DNA of 29,590 nt from a virus: IMG/VR virus record IMGVR_UViG_3300009705_000076, positions 1-29,590 of that record; one strand, written 5' to 3'. A program made the position numbers and the translations under genes. The notes under the pieces are model-generated. The model saw only the letters and a program-made list of their open reading frames with translations. It was not told the DNA's origin and did no database searches. The first letter of the stretch is position 1. Each line of letters opens with the position of its first letter. Positions 1 through 7,018 of the stretch are shown in pieces.

Positions 1-12
1 AATTAAAATAGA

Positions 13-234
13 ATGGCAATAACAGCAAAAGAATATCTACACTCAGACGCTATACGTGAATGGGATTCAGTATTTGATCCAGCAACAGAGAAATGTGAAT
101 ACACAGAAGAACAACTAATAAGATTTGCAGAATTGTGGGCAGCTAGTGTACTAATAGCAAAAGAAAATGAAGAGAGGTATGATGGTAAAACACGTACAGG
201 AGGTTTATCACCAGACACAGGACCAAGGAACTAA
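13..234 (+). CDS. Hypothetical phage protein (73 aa)
   Basis: I do not recognise this small acidic protein. It begins MAITAKEY at an ATG preceded by an A-rich leader (aattaaaataga), the same leader style seen before most genes here, and ends in a polar tail (GGLSPDTGPRN). It has no membrane segment, cysteine motif or signal peptide. The central part (EYTEEQLIRFAELWAASVLI) reads as one amphipathic helix. It is separated from the next gene by a 105-nt intergenic region with a strong hairpin, so it probably ends an upstream transcription unit. The minus-strand frame across the same bases (3-218) looks like a shadow. Coding status is likely; function is unknown. Confidence 0.65.
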   Translation: MAITAKEYLHSDAIREWDSVFDPATEKCEYTEEQLIRFAELWAASVLIAKENEERYDGKTRTGGLSPDTGPRN

Positions 235-339
235 AACAATAGATATGCAAATACATATAATGTGTCCAGTTTTTTAACTAATAAACTGGACAAATGAACC
301 GAATAGAAATACTAATCAGCTCAAATAAAACTAAATAAA
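235..339 (+). promoter_or_regulatory. Intergenic region with -10-like box and 10-bp perfect hairpin
   Basis: This is the longest spacer in the first 10 kb. It contains TATAAT at 256-261 and, starting two bases later, a perfect 10-bp inverted repeat: TGTCCAGTTT (263-272) and AAACTGGACA (283-292) around a 10-nt loop. No U-run follows the stem, so it is not a standard intrinsic terminator. If TATAAT is a real -10 element, the hairpin would sit close to the 5' end of the recombination-operon mRNA, where it could protect the transcript or bind a regulator. No convincing -35 or Bacteroidetes -33 TTG element is seen at the right distance, so the promoter call is weak. The hairpin itself is seen directly. 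Confidence 0.5.
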
Positions 340-1020
340 ATGGCACAAAGTGTATTAGTCATAGCAGACTCCGGGACAGGAAAGTCCACAGCAATTAGGA
401 CATTAGATCCTAAAGAAACATTTATAATTAACATTGCAAATAAACCTCTACCTTTCAAAGGTTGGAAGAAAACATATACTATGATTTCTAAAGATAATGC
501 AAAAGGTAACATGACATCAGCTTCTACAGCACCTGGTATAGTTAAAGCAATGCAACATGTTAATGAAAAAATGTTACATATTAAAACACTAGTCATAGAT
601 GACTGGCAATATATGTCCAGCTTTGAATACTTTGATAGAGCTAATGAAAAAGGATATGATAAGTTTACTCAAATAGCAGCCAACCTAGCACAAGTTGCTA
701 AGATGCCTAAAGATATGAGAGAAGACTTAACTATATTTTTCATGACTCACTCAGAGGATACAGTAGATGGTAATGGACATAGGAAAGTTAAAGCAAAAAC
801 TATTGGTAAGATGATAGATAATGTATTAACTTTGGAAGGATTATTCTCCACAGTATTATTTGGTAGAATAAAGAAAACAGAAGATGGTTTAGAATATGGA
901 TTTGATACAGTAAATAATGGAGAGAACACATGTAAAGCTCCAATGGACATGTTTGAAGAGTCCTTTATAGATAATGACCTACAGTTAGTAAAGAACTGTA
1001 TAGCAGAGTATGAAAAATAA
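340..1020 (+). CDS. Sak4-like P-loop ATPase (phage recombinase family)
   Basis: A 226-aa RecA-fold NTPase of the kind annotated as AAA_24/Sak4 in phages. These are compact recombinases that work with a single-strand-binding protein in annealing or strand exchange. A Walker A motif is at residues 9-16 (ADSGTGKS) and a Walker B with two aspartates at about 84-88 (LVIDD). MTHSED after a hydrophobic strand at about residues 135-140 fits a sensor-like position. The length is normal for Sak4 and there is no extra DNA-binding domain. It starts at ATG 340 behind an A-rich leader (aactaaataaa). The next gene, 27 nt downstream, is a candidate ssDNA-binding protein, and a resolvase and exonuclease follow, which fits a recombination module. 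A generic phage nucleotide-binding protein is the alternative. Confidence 0.8.
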   Translation: MAQSVLVIADSGTGKSTAIRTLDPKETFIINIANKPLPFKGWKKTYTMISKDNAKGNMTSASTAPGIVKAMQHVNEKMLHIKTLVIDDWQYMSSFEYFDRANEKGYDKFTQIAANLAQVAKMPKDMREDLTIFFMTHSEDTVDGNGHRKVKAKTIGKMIDNVLTLEGLFSTVLFGRIKKTEDGLEYGFDTVNNGENTCKAPMDMFEESFIDNDLQLVKNCIAEYEK

Positions 1021-1047
1021 TCAATTAATTAATCAAAAAAAGAAAGT

Positions 1048-1722
1048 ATGTTAAACACTAAAGACATGACCGTTGGGAGCGGCAAGACAAGACCATTAAT
1101 GGGTCCAGGAAATTCAGTAGTAAGAATTAATTCTATTACATTAGATCAAACACCATATGACAGAGAAGCATATAATATAAATATGCATATGGAAACTGAA
1201 CCAGTTGGTGGAGAGTTTGAAGGATTCTTTAGAGATAAAGATAATGAATCTAAAGGTAGATATGAAGGTCAGATTGGAAGAGTAAGAGTTTCACCATTCC
1301 CTTTCAAAGATACTACATTAGCTAGCGGTAGAGAGATTAGTAAAGATCAAGAGATCTTAAAGTCTATGATATTCTTAAGTGAAGTGTTAGGAAAGAGAAC
1401 TGAGTTAGACTCTATAGAAGCTAATACAATTGAAGACTTCATGTCATCAGTTAATTCTTTATTCTCTAATAGTAATTTTATAAACACTTGTTTAGCTAGC
1501 CGTGAATGGGAAAACAAAGAAGGGTATATTAATAATGATTTATATCTTCCTAAGTTATCTAAGGATGGTGTACCTATGGAATCAAAGGATTCAGAGAATT
1601 CAAGATTGATTACATTTGATCCATCTACACATGTAAGAGCAGTGACTAAAAAAGCTGAGACTAATGGTCAAGTAAAGAAAGACTTTGAACCAACAGCTGT
1701 TAAGTCAGACTTTGAGTTGTAA
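1048..1722 (+). CDS. Hypothetical protein, candidate ssDNA-binding protein
   Basis: A 224-aa protein I cannot assign by motif. It has a beta-rich N-terminal half (VVRINSITLDQTPYD, then a run with MHMETEPVGGEFEGFF and GQIGRVRVSPFPF), a helical middle (about residues 100-145) and a polar C-terminal tail with acidic residues ending SDFEL. A beta-rich core with an acidic, aromatic-containing tail immediately downstream of a Sak4-like ATPase is the usual setting for a phage ssDNA-binding partner. That assignment is inference from context only; no OB-fold signature can be proven by eye. Its leader (TTAATTAATCAAA plus A-rich tract) closely resembles the leader of the MoxR gene at 4677. It is followed by the primase-like gene, with a hairpin between them. 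Confidence 0.6.
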   Translation: MLNTKDMTVGSGKTRPLMGPGNSVVRINSITLDQTPYDREAYNINMHMETEPVGGEFEGFFRDKDNESKGRYEGQIGRVRVSPFPFKDTTLASGREISKDQEILKSMIFLSEVLGKRTELDSIEANTIEDFMSSVNSLFSNSNFINTCLASREWENKEGYINNDLYLPKLSKDGVPMESKDSENSRLITFDPSTHVRAVTKKAETNGQVKKDFEPTAVKSDFEL

Positions 1723-1728
1723 TATTTA

Positions 1729-1762
1729 AATAGAGGGGATGGGAAACTGTCCCCTTTCTATT
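1729..1762 (+). promoter_or_regulatory. Stem-loop at the start of the primase-like gene
   Basis: AATAGAGGGGA (1729-1739) pairs with TCCCC, T and TCTATT-type bases at 1750-1762. This gives about 11 bp with a two-base bulge and a 10-nt loop. The G-rich run stands out in this AT-rich sequence. No U-run follows the stem. An in-frame ATG at 1739 sits at the top of the stem and another at 1766 lies just past its 3' foot. The structure could therefore control translation initiation of the downstream gene, or act as a processing or attenuation site between it and the upstream gene. Confidence 0.5.
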
Positions 1763-1765
1763 ACT

Positions 1766-2740
1766 ATGATAACTACAAAGAACTTTGCAAGTGAGAAAAA
1801 AGATATAAAAAGTAGTTGGGTATTTGAATACTACTTAGACTTACCTGAAAGATTAACTGGTCAAGATGTTAAGATTAAATCTATTTTTAATCCTAATGAT
1901 AAGACTCCAAGTATGTTTATATATTTAGATACCAACCGTAATGAGTATAGATATAAAGATTTCTCCACTGGTAAGCAAGGAAGTAAGATAGATATAGTGC
2001 AAGCTGTATTTGATTTAAGTTACTCTCAAGCTTTATTTAGAATCACTGAAGATTACAATGCATTTATTAGAGAAAATGGTTGTATGAAAGATATAGAGTA
2101 TATACCTGTAGCTAAGTATAAGGTAGACTATATCAAGAACCGTGATTGGAATGAATCAGATGCAAATTATTGGTTACAATATAATATTGGGACTACTCTA
2201 TTAAATAAGTTTAATGTTAGACCAATTGAGTATTATACTATGGTTAAAGAAGAGGCTAATGATATAAGTAAAATCACTCTTCAAAATCCTATGATATATG
2301 GTTACTATGATAAGGCCGGTGAGATATATAAGATATACCAACCTAAACAAAAGAAACATAAGTTCATAAAGGTTAAGTCTTATCTTCAGGGCCTGGATCA
2401 GTTAGAGTATAGTAAGAAGTATTTAGTTATATGTAGTTCACTTAAGGATGCATTGTGTATACTTAGTTTCAATTTTGGTGTAGATGTTATTGCACCTGAC
2501 TCAGAGAACACTATGATTAAACCATATATAATCCAAAATCTTTTGTCAAAGTATAAAAAGGTTGTATGTTTGCTGGACAATGATGAAGCAGGTCATATAG
2601 GTATGGAGAAGTATAAGAAACTGTATAAGATAAACTCAGTTCATCTTAAATCAGAGAAAGATATATCAGATGCAGTATCTAAATATGGATCAACTAATGT
2701 AATGCCTAAATTATTTAAAATTATTAAAGACTCAATATGA
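1766..2740 (+). CDS. DNA primase-like protein with degenerate zinc-finger and Toprim domains
   Basis: From ATG 1766 the product is 324 aa; ATG 1739 would add nine residues encoded inside the hairpin, so I prefer 1766. The N-terminus has the layout of the DnaG CHC2 zinc domain (FNPNDKTPSMFIY, then a strand and DFSTGKQGSKIDIVQAVF), but the zinc-binding Cys/His residues are absent. The C-terminal third resembles Toprim: a strand-turn (LVICSSLKDALCI) followed by VVCLLDNDEAGHIGMEKY, which keeps the DxDxxG-type acidic motif. The position of the usual Toprim glutamate is serine. It is probably a phage primase or primase-derived replication protein. It overlaps the RusA-like gene by ATGA, suggesting translational coupling. 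Enzymatic competence is uncertain. Confidence 0.7.
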   Translation: MITTKNFASEKKDIKSSWVFEYYLDLPERLTGQDVKIKSIFNPNDKTPSMFIYLDTNRNEYRYKDFSTGKQGSKIDIVQAVFDLSYSQALFRITEDYNAFIRENGCMKDIEYIPVAKYKVDYIKNRDWNESDANYWLQYNIGTTLLNKFNVRPIEYYTMVKEEANDISKITLQNPMIYGYYDKAGEIYKIYQPKQKKHKFIKVKSYLQGLDQLEYSKKYLVICSSLKDALCILSFNFGVDVIAPDSENTMIKPYIIQNLLSKYKKVVCLLDNDEAGHIGMEKYKKLYKINSVHLKSEKDISDAVSKYGSTNVMPKLFKIIKDSI

Positions 2741-3126
2741 AGTGGTGGATACCGGGGAACGTACCAAGTTCTAAGAATAGTAGGAGGTGGACTGGAAAGT
2801 TCTTTATAGCAAGTAAGACTGTTATGAAGTACAGAAAAGAAACTGAGAAACTATTTAAAGATAATGCTATTGAATTTGTTAGAGAGTTCAGTAAGTATGA
2901 GCTGCCCGTGTATATACATTTTACTTTTATAAGAGGATCAAGGCACAAGTTTGATTACTTGAACCCTGCACAAACTGTACAGGATGATATGACTAAACAC
3001 GGTTGGATAGTAGATGATAACTGTGAGTACATCATACCATGCTTTGATAAGTATTCATATGATAAGGAAAAACCAGGAGTAATAATAGAAATAAAAGATG
3101 ACAGAAATAAAAAAAGAAATACTTGA
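2737..3126 (+). CDS. rusA-like: RusA-like Holliday-junction resolvase
   Basis: A 129-aa protein of the usual RusA length. The N-terminus has the family pattern WWIPGNVPSSKNSRRW, followed by a Ser/Lys/Tyr stretch (ASKTVMKYRKE) and a strand (PVYIHFTF). The acidic active-site region reads HKFDYLNPAQTVQDDM, then GWIVDDNCEYI, matching the RusA order D-x-D-N, then D, then DD. The second aspartate of the first motif is leucine here. RusA dimers resolve four-way junctions, fitting the recombination genes around it. The start codon overlaps the stop of the primase-like gene (ATGA at 2737), and its 3' end overlaps the next gene by 29 nt. The family call is good; activity with the altered aspartate is less certain. 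Confidence 0.78.
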   Translation: MKWWIPGNVPSSKNSRRWTGKFFIASKTVMKYRKETEKLFKDNAIEFVREFSKYELPVYIHFTFIRGSRHKFDYLNPAQTVQDDMTKHGWIVDDNCEYIIPCFDKYSYDKEKPGVIIEIKDDRNKKRNT

Positions 3127-3496
3127 TATAGATAAATTTAATAATTTACAGAAAATGTTTGAATCCTCACTTGATGAGGATTTTTTTTTGGCATTAAATC
3201 TGTGGGGAAAGCATTCACTATCACAGACTATCAATACACTCATGGCACGGAGGATAAGCCGTAATGAAAGTCGTAATACTACCCACAGTAGAATGAGACA
3301 TTTTGTAGGAAAACATACAACTTTCTGCCTTGATGACTCACTTCATATGTTAATACCCAAGATGAACAAGGATAAACTATGCACACAGTTGATCAGAGAA
3401 GAATTGTTATATACAATGAACCAGGTATTAAAATTTCATAACCTAGACCAGGTAATGAAAAATTTCACATTAACACAAATTAAATTACATGAATAA
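3098..3496 (+). CDS. Hypothetical protein with an embedded terminator-like hairpin
   Basis: A 132-aa basic protein I do not recognise. It has a charged N-terminus (MTEIKKEILDIDKF), then FFLALNLWGKHSLSQTINTL, an Arg/His-rich middle (MARRISRNESRNTTHSRMRH) and a C-terminal helical region. It overlaps the RusA-like gene by 29 nt and the zincin-VWA gene by 8 nt, so it appears to be part of the same operon. A strong terminator-like stem-loop plus nine T lies inside codons 22-31. If transcription often stops there, a shorter product beginning at ATG 3241 (MARRISRNESR) is an alternative reading. The whole frame reads like protein on both sides of the hairpin, so I keep the long form. Confidence 0.55.
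   Translation: MTEIKKEILDIDKFNNLQKMFESSLDEDFFLALNLWGKHSLSQTINTLMARRISRNESRNTTHSRMRHFVGKHTTFCLDDSLHMLIPKMNKDKLCTQLIREELLYTMNQVLKFHNLDQVMKNFTLTQIKLHE
3162..3189 (+). terminator. Intrinsic-terminator-like hairpin inside a coding sequence
   Basis: AATCCTCA (3162-3169), a five-base loop CTTGA, then TGAGGATT (3175-3182), with nine consecutive T at 3181-3189. The stem is perfect and the U-tract starts at its base, which is the classical rho-independent form. It lies 36 nt past the RusA-like stop codon but inside the reading frame starting at 3098. It may terminate part of the transcripts after the recombination genes. A translating ribosome would prevent hairpin folding, giving translation-dependent read-through into the zincin-VWA and MoxR genes. 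Confidence 0.65.
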
Positions 3497-4658
3497 TATA
3501 ATGGATATTGTAGCAAAAGCTACTAAAACACTAATGTTTAAAGAACCATACTATGGTTTATTTCTCATTGGATTAAATAAAACATACTCAGATAGAATAC
3601 CTACAGCAGGTGTAAGTAAAAATGGTATAGGTGTACAACTGACAATGAATCCTGAATTCATGTTAGGTCTAACTGAAAAACAAAGAATGGGATTAATTAA
3701 ACATGAACTATTACATATATCCTTTGGGCATCTTATATTAAGAGATAGTTTTAAATGTCCTAAGCTATTTAATATAGCTGCTGACTTAGAGATTAACCAA
3801 TATATAGAAGATGACTACTTACCAGAAGGCGGTGTAACTTTAGAATGCTTTCCTGACCTAAACTTAGATGAAAGAGCAGGTACCACATACTATTATGAAA
3901 AATTGGAAGAAGCACAAGAAGATGGTAACTGCCCTGGGTTAGAGAACATACTTAATCAAATGGATGGTAACAGTATATATGATCACCCTACATGGGATGA
4001 ATTTGATGACCTATCTGAAGCTGATAAAAAACTTGTCCAAAAACAAGTTGAACATCAGATGAAAGAAACTGCTGAACAAACAACTAAAAGATGTGGTAAC
4101 ATACCTGGTGAACTCAGTGACGTAATACGTAGATTGTTACATGTTGAACCACCATCATTTAACTGGAAACAGTATCTAAGAAGATTTGTTGGTAATTCAT
4201 CTATCTCTTATACAAAGAAGCTTAGGCGTAAGTATAACAAAAGGTATACAGGCAACCCGGGACTGAAGATTAAGTTTAAGAATCATATCCTTGTAGGTGT
4301 AGATACATCTGGCTCAGTATCAACTGATGAACTTAAAGAATTTATGAATGAGTTAGGTCATATGCATAAGACTGGGCATCAAATCACTGTAGCTCAATGT
4401 GATACAAAAATAGGTAGCATAGAAGTATTTAATCCCAAGAAAGATTGGGATATAACTGGAAGAGGAGGCACATGCTTTCAACCAGTAGTAGATCATTATA
4501 ATGAAAAGAAAGGAACCTATACGGCTCTAATATATTTAACAGATGGAGAAGCAGGTACTCCAACAGACTGTCCTAAGAATGCATTATGGGTACACAGTAG
4601 TTCAAATTACTGTAACGTTAATGAAGACTTACCAGGACAAAAAATACAACTTAATTAA
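3489..4658 (+). CDS. VWA-like protein with N-terminal zincin (metallopeptidase) domain
   Basis: A 389-aa protein matching the DUF2201 architecture: a zincin-like N-terminal domain followed by a von Willebrand A-like domain. The zinc motif HELLH is at residues 72-76, followed by GHL and NIAADLEINQ, which would supply the third ligand. The VWA MIDAS signature DTSGS is at 272-276, with a later TDG at about 351-353. The middle (about 120-260) is variable and ends in a basic stretch (YTKKLRRKYNKRYTGN). Such VWA proteins commonly pair with MoxR ATPases, and one follows 18 nt downstream, so the two likely form an ATP-driven complex acting on a protein target. Whether the peptidase acts is unknown, but the key His/Glu residues are intact. 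It overlaps the upstream gene by 8 nt. Confidence 0.88.
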   Translation: MNNIMDIVAKATKTLMFKEPYYGLFLIGLNKTYSDRIPTAGVSKNGIGVQLTMNPEFMLGLTEKQRMGLIKHELLHISFGHLILRDSFKCPKLFNIAADLEINQYIEDDYLPEGGVTLECFPDLNLDERAGTTYYYEKLEEAQEDGNCPGLENILNQMDGNSIYDHPTWDEFDDLSEADKKLVQKQVEHQMKETAEQTTKRCGNIPGELSDVIRRLLHVEPPSFNWKQYLRRFVGNSSISYTKKLRRKYNKRYTGNPGLKIKFKNHILVGVDTSGSVSTDELKEFMNELGHMHKTGHQITVAQCDTKIGSIEVFNPKKDWDITGRGGTCFQPVVDHYNEKKGTYTALIYLTDGEAGTPTDCPKNALWVHSSSNYCNVNEDLPGQKIQLN

Positions 4659-4676
4659 TCAAATAAAAAAAAGAAA

Positions 4677-5942
4677 ATGGCAGAAGTAAATTTAAACATT
4701 GAAGAACTAGAAGGATTTGTAGATCACATTATATCTAACAATAGATTCTTACAAAAAGATGGTAAAAACCCTGTAGCTGTAGAAGTAGTAGGTGAATCAG
4801 GTATTGGTAAAACATCAGCTGTAATGCAAATGGCACAGAAACATAACTTAGATTTTGTTAAACTAAATCTAGCACAAATAGAAGAGTTAGGTGATCTAGT
4901 AGGATTTCCTGTAAGACAATTTCAAATGTATAAAGAAAAGACAGTTAAGATGTCTGAGAAAGAAATATTAAACTATAACTCTAGAGCAGCCGCTTCTGAA
5001 GACTTAGCTAAGATGCCAACAACTGTAACTAAGAAAGTTGGTCAATGGGTTGATGAGATGGCTGTAAGTGACTACTTAAAGAGTGGTTACAAAATGGGAG
5101 GTAAAAATAGAATGTCTTATTGTGCACCAGAATGGATTGCTGATAAGAAACAAGGTGGTATACTATTATTAGATGATTGGAATAGAGCTGATGTAAGATT
5201 TATTCAAGCATGTATGGAATTAGTTGACCGTCAAACTTATATCTCATGGACATTACCACAGGACTGGCATATTATACTAACAGCTAACCCAGATAATGGA
5301 GACTATATGGTAAACTCTGTGGATTCAGCACAAAAGACTCGTTATATATCAGCTAATCTAAAGTTTGATATTAATGTATGGGCTAAATGGGCTGAGGGAG
5401 CAGGTATTGACTCAAGATGTATTAACTTCTTGTTGATGCATCCTGAACTTGTAACTCAAGAGACTAATGCAAGATCTATATCAACGTTCTTTAATGCAAT
5501 ATCTAGCTTTGAAAAGTTTGAAGAGAACTTATCTTTAATCCAAATGATTGGTGAAGGTAGTGTTGGTGAGGAATTCTCATCTTTATTCACTATGTTTATT
5601 AATAACAAGTTAGATAGATTAATAACTCCTAAAGATCTATTAACTCATTCAGATGAGAAATATATTCTTGGTGAACTAAGAAGTTGTGTTGGAAAAGATG
5701 ATACATATCGTGCAGATATAGCATCATGTATAGCAACAAGACTTGCAAACTTTTCAATTGTATATTCTAAAGAGAATACTATATCTCAGAAGATTACAGA
5801 TAGATTGATTGCATTGTGTACTAAAGATTATTTTACTGATGACTTGAAGTATTTAGTTGTTAGGAGTATCTTTAATGGGAACAAACAAAAGTTCAATAAG
5901 ATGATGATGAACCCAGCAATAATTAAAATGACTATAAAATAA
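4677..5942 (+). CDS. MoxR-type AAA+ ATPase
   Basis: A 421-aa AAA+ protein. Walker A is at residues 39-46 (GESGIGKT), Walker B at about 162-167 (ILLLDD, followed by WNRAD), sensor-1 Asn at about 204 (LTANPDNGDY) and Arg222 is a possible arginine finger. The helical C-terminal half has no other recognised domain. The family pairs with VWA-domain proteins to remodel or activate target complexes, and the VWA-zincin gene is immediately upstream. Its start lies behind a leader (TTAATTAATCAAA then A-rich) shared with the gene at 1048. It is joined to the next gene by a TAATG overlap, implying coupled translation. The ATPase call is firm; the target is not known. Confidence 0.88.
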   Translation: MAEVNLNIEELEGFVDHIISNNRFLQKDGKNPVAVEVVGESGIGKTSAVMQMAQKHNLDFVKLNLAQIEELGDLVGFPVRQFQMYKEKTVKMSEKEILNYNSRAAASEDLAKMPTTVTKKVGQWVDEMAVSDYLKSGYKMGGKNRMSYCAPEWIADKKQGGILLLDDWNRADVRFIQACMELVDRQTYISWTLPQDWHIILTANPDNGDYMVNSVDSAQKTRYISANLKFDINVWAKWAEGAGIDSRCINFLLMHPELVTQETNARSISTFFNAISSFEKFEENLSLIQMIGEGSVGEEFSSLFTMFINNKLDRLITPKDLLTHSDEKYILGELRSCVGKDDTYRADIASCIATRLANFSIVYSKENTISQKITDRLIALCTKDYFTDDLKYLVVRSIFNGNKQKFNKMMMNPAIIKMTIK

Positions 5943-7018
5943 TGGCAAAGAAAACAATATTTCAAGATATTGATGATAACGCTGCTAAAAGATTGGGCAT
6001 TGAGGAAGGAGTATACTATGGTGTATACTCCACCTCTGGTCCTTTTGCAGATATATATGATATATTAGGTACAGAGGATGACTCTGCATTTTATCACATA
6101 AATGATTTGTTGACAACAGAAACAACTAATAATTTAACTACTCTTAATAAAGGATTTATATTACCCGGGTCTTCAGTATCAGCAGATAGAATAAAAGAAG
6201 CATGCAAAGAACATAGTATAACTCTTACTAATGATTATGAGGCAGCAGATTTTATAATATCTGGTTGTGAAACTCTTATCAGTGATATTACTGGAACCAG
6301 TGATAATTTTTCTGTAAGATCATTATTAACCCACTTTACTAATGGTTATGTTCTAATACCAAGTGAGGATAATGATGACCATTTAGGTAGAAAGTTTGTT
6401 GAGTATTGTCAAAATACACCTGAACTATCACGTGTAATATATGATGGAAGAATTGCAGAATATCATTCATTATCTCAATTAGACTATGACTCAGGACCTT
6501 TTGATAACTATCTAATTAGCGGTCTTGCATTGAATTTAGCTGATCTAGTACGAAATGAAGAGTTAGCTGTAGTTGATGTTGATACTATACTTAGCTCTTC
6601 TAGTAATGTTCAAGTATTAACTACAGAATTATTAGCTACAATGACAAACATGTGGGAAGCTAATAGTGAAGATAGAGAAATACTAGGTTCTTTATTATGT
6701 ACAATAGATCATACTAAGACACCCGCATTAATGTGGCAGTTAAGTCAATTACTTGGTAATCAAGAGTATCAGTGGTCTAGAAATAAAGATGTAAAGTATT
6801 GGTATAATGTATCAGATATAAATGAACTTGCACAATTGAATGCTGAACAAGCAATTGAACACTTTATTAGTAAAGAAGTAATGGATAGAGATAATTTTAA
6901 AATATTAGAACCTATATGTAGAGAACAAATATATATCTCAAATAGAGAATTGTATTCATTCACTGTGCAGGTTAAACCAGAATATAGAAAATACTTAAAA
7001 AAAGAAAACAATGAATAA
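5942..7018 (+). CDS. Hypothetical protein, first of a tandem paralogue pair
   Basis: A 358-aa acidic protein with no recognised domain. It shares an order of blocks with the next gene. Around residues 80-105 it has SADRIKEACKEHSITLTNDY then EAADFIISG, against SRDKLTTLKNKYDVKVVRDM then EAADVCVIS in the neighbour. Around 235-265 it has MWEANSEDREILGSLLCTID then HTKTPALMWQL, against MLSATNDDQNVAMTLMANCQ then IEKSKTALGLLFF. The second block looks like paired helices. The gene starts at a TAATG overlap with MoxR and overlaps the paralogue by 8 nt, so the MoxR-VWA pair and the two paralogues appear to be one translationally coupled unit. A role as substrate or adaptor of the MoxR complex is inference. 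Confidence 0.75.
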   Translation: MAKKTIFQDIDDNAAKRLGIEEGVYYGVYSTSGPFADIYDILGTEDDSAFYHINDLLTTETTNNLTTLNKGFILPGSSVSADRIKEACKEHSITLTNDYEAADFIISGCETLISDITGTSDNFSVRSLLTHFTNGYVLIPSEDNDDHLGRKFVEYCQNTPELSRVIYDGRIAEYHSLSQLDYDSGPFDNYLISGLALNLADLVRNEELAVVDVDTILSSSSNVQVLTTELLATMTNMWEANSEDREILGSLLCTIDHTKTPALMWQLSQLLGNQEYQWSRNKDVKYWYNVSDINELAQLNAEQAIEHFISKEVMDRDNFKILEPICREQIYISNRELYSFTVQVKPEYRKYLKKENNE

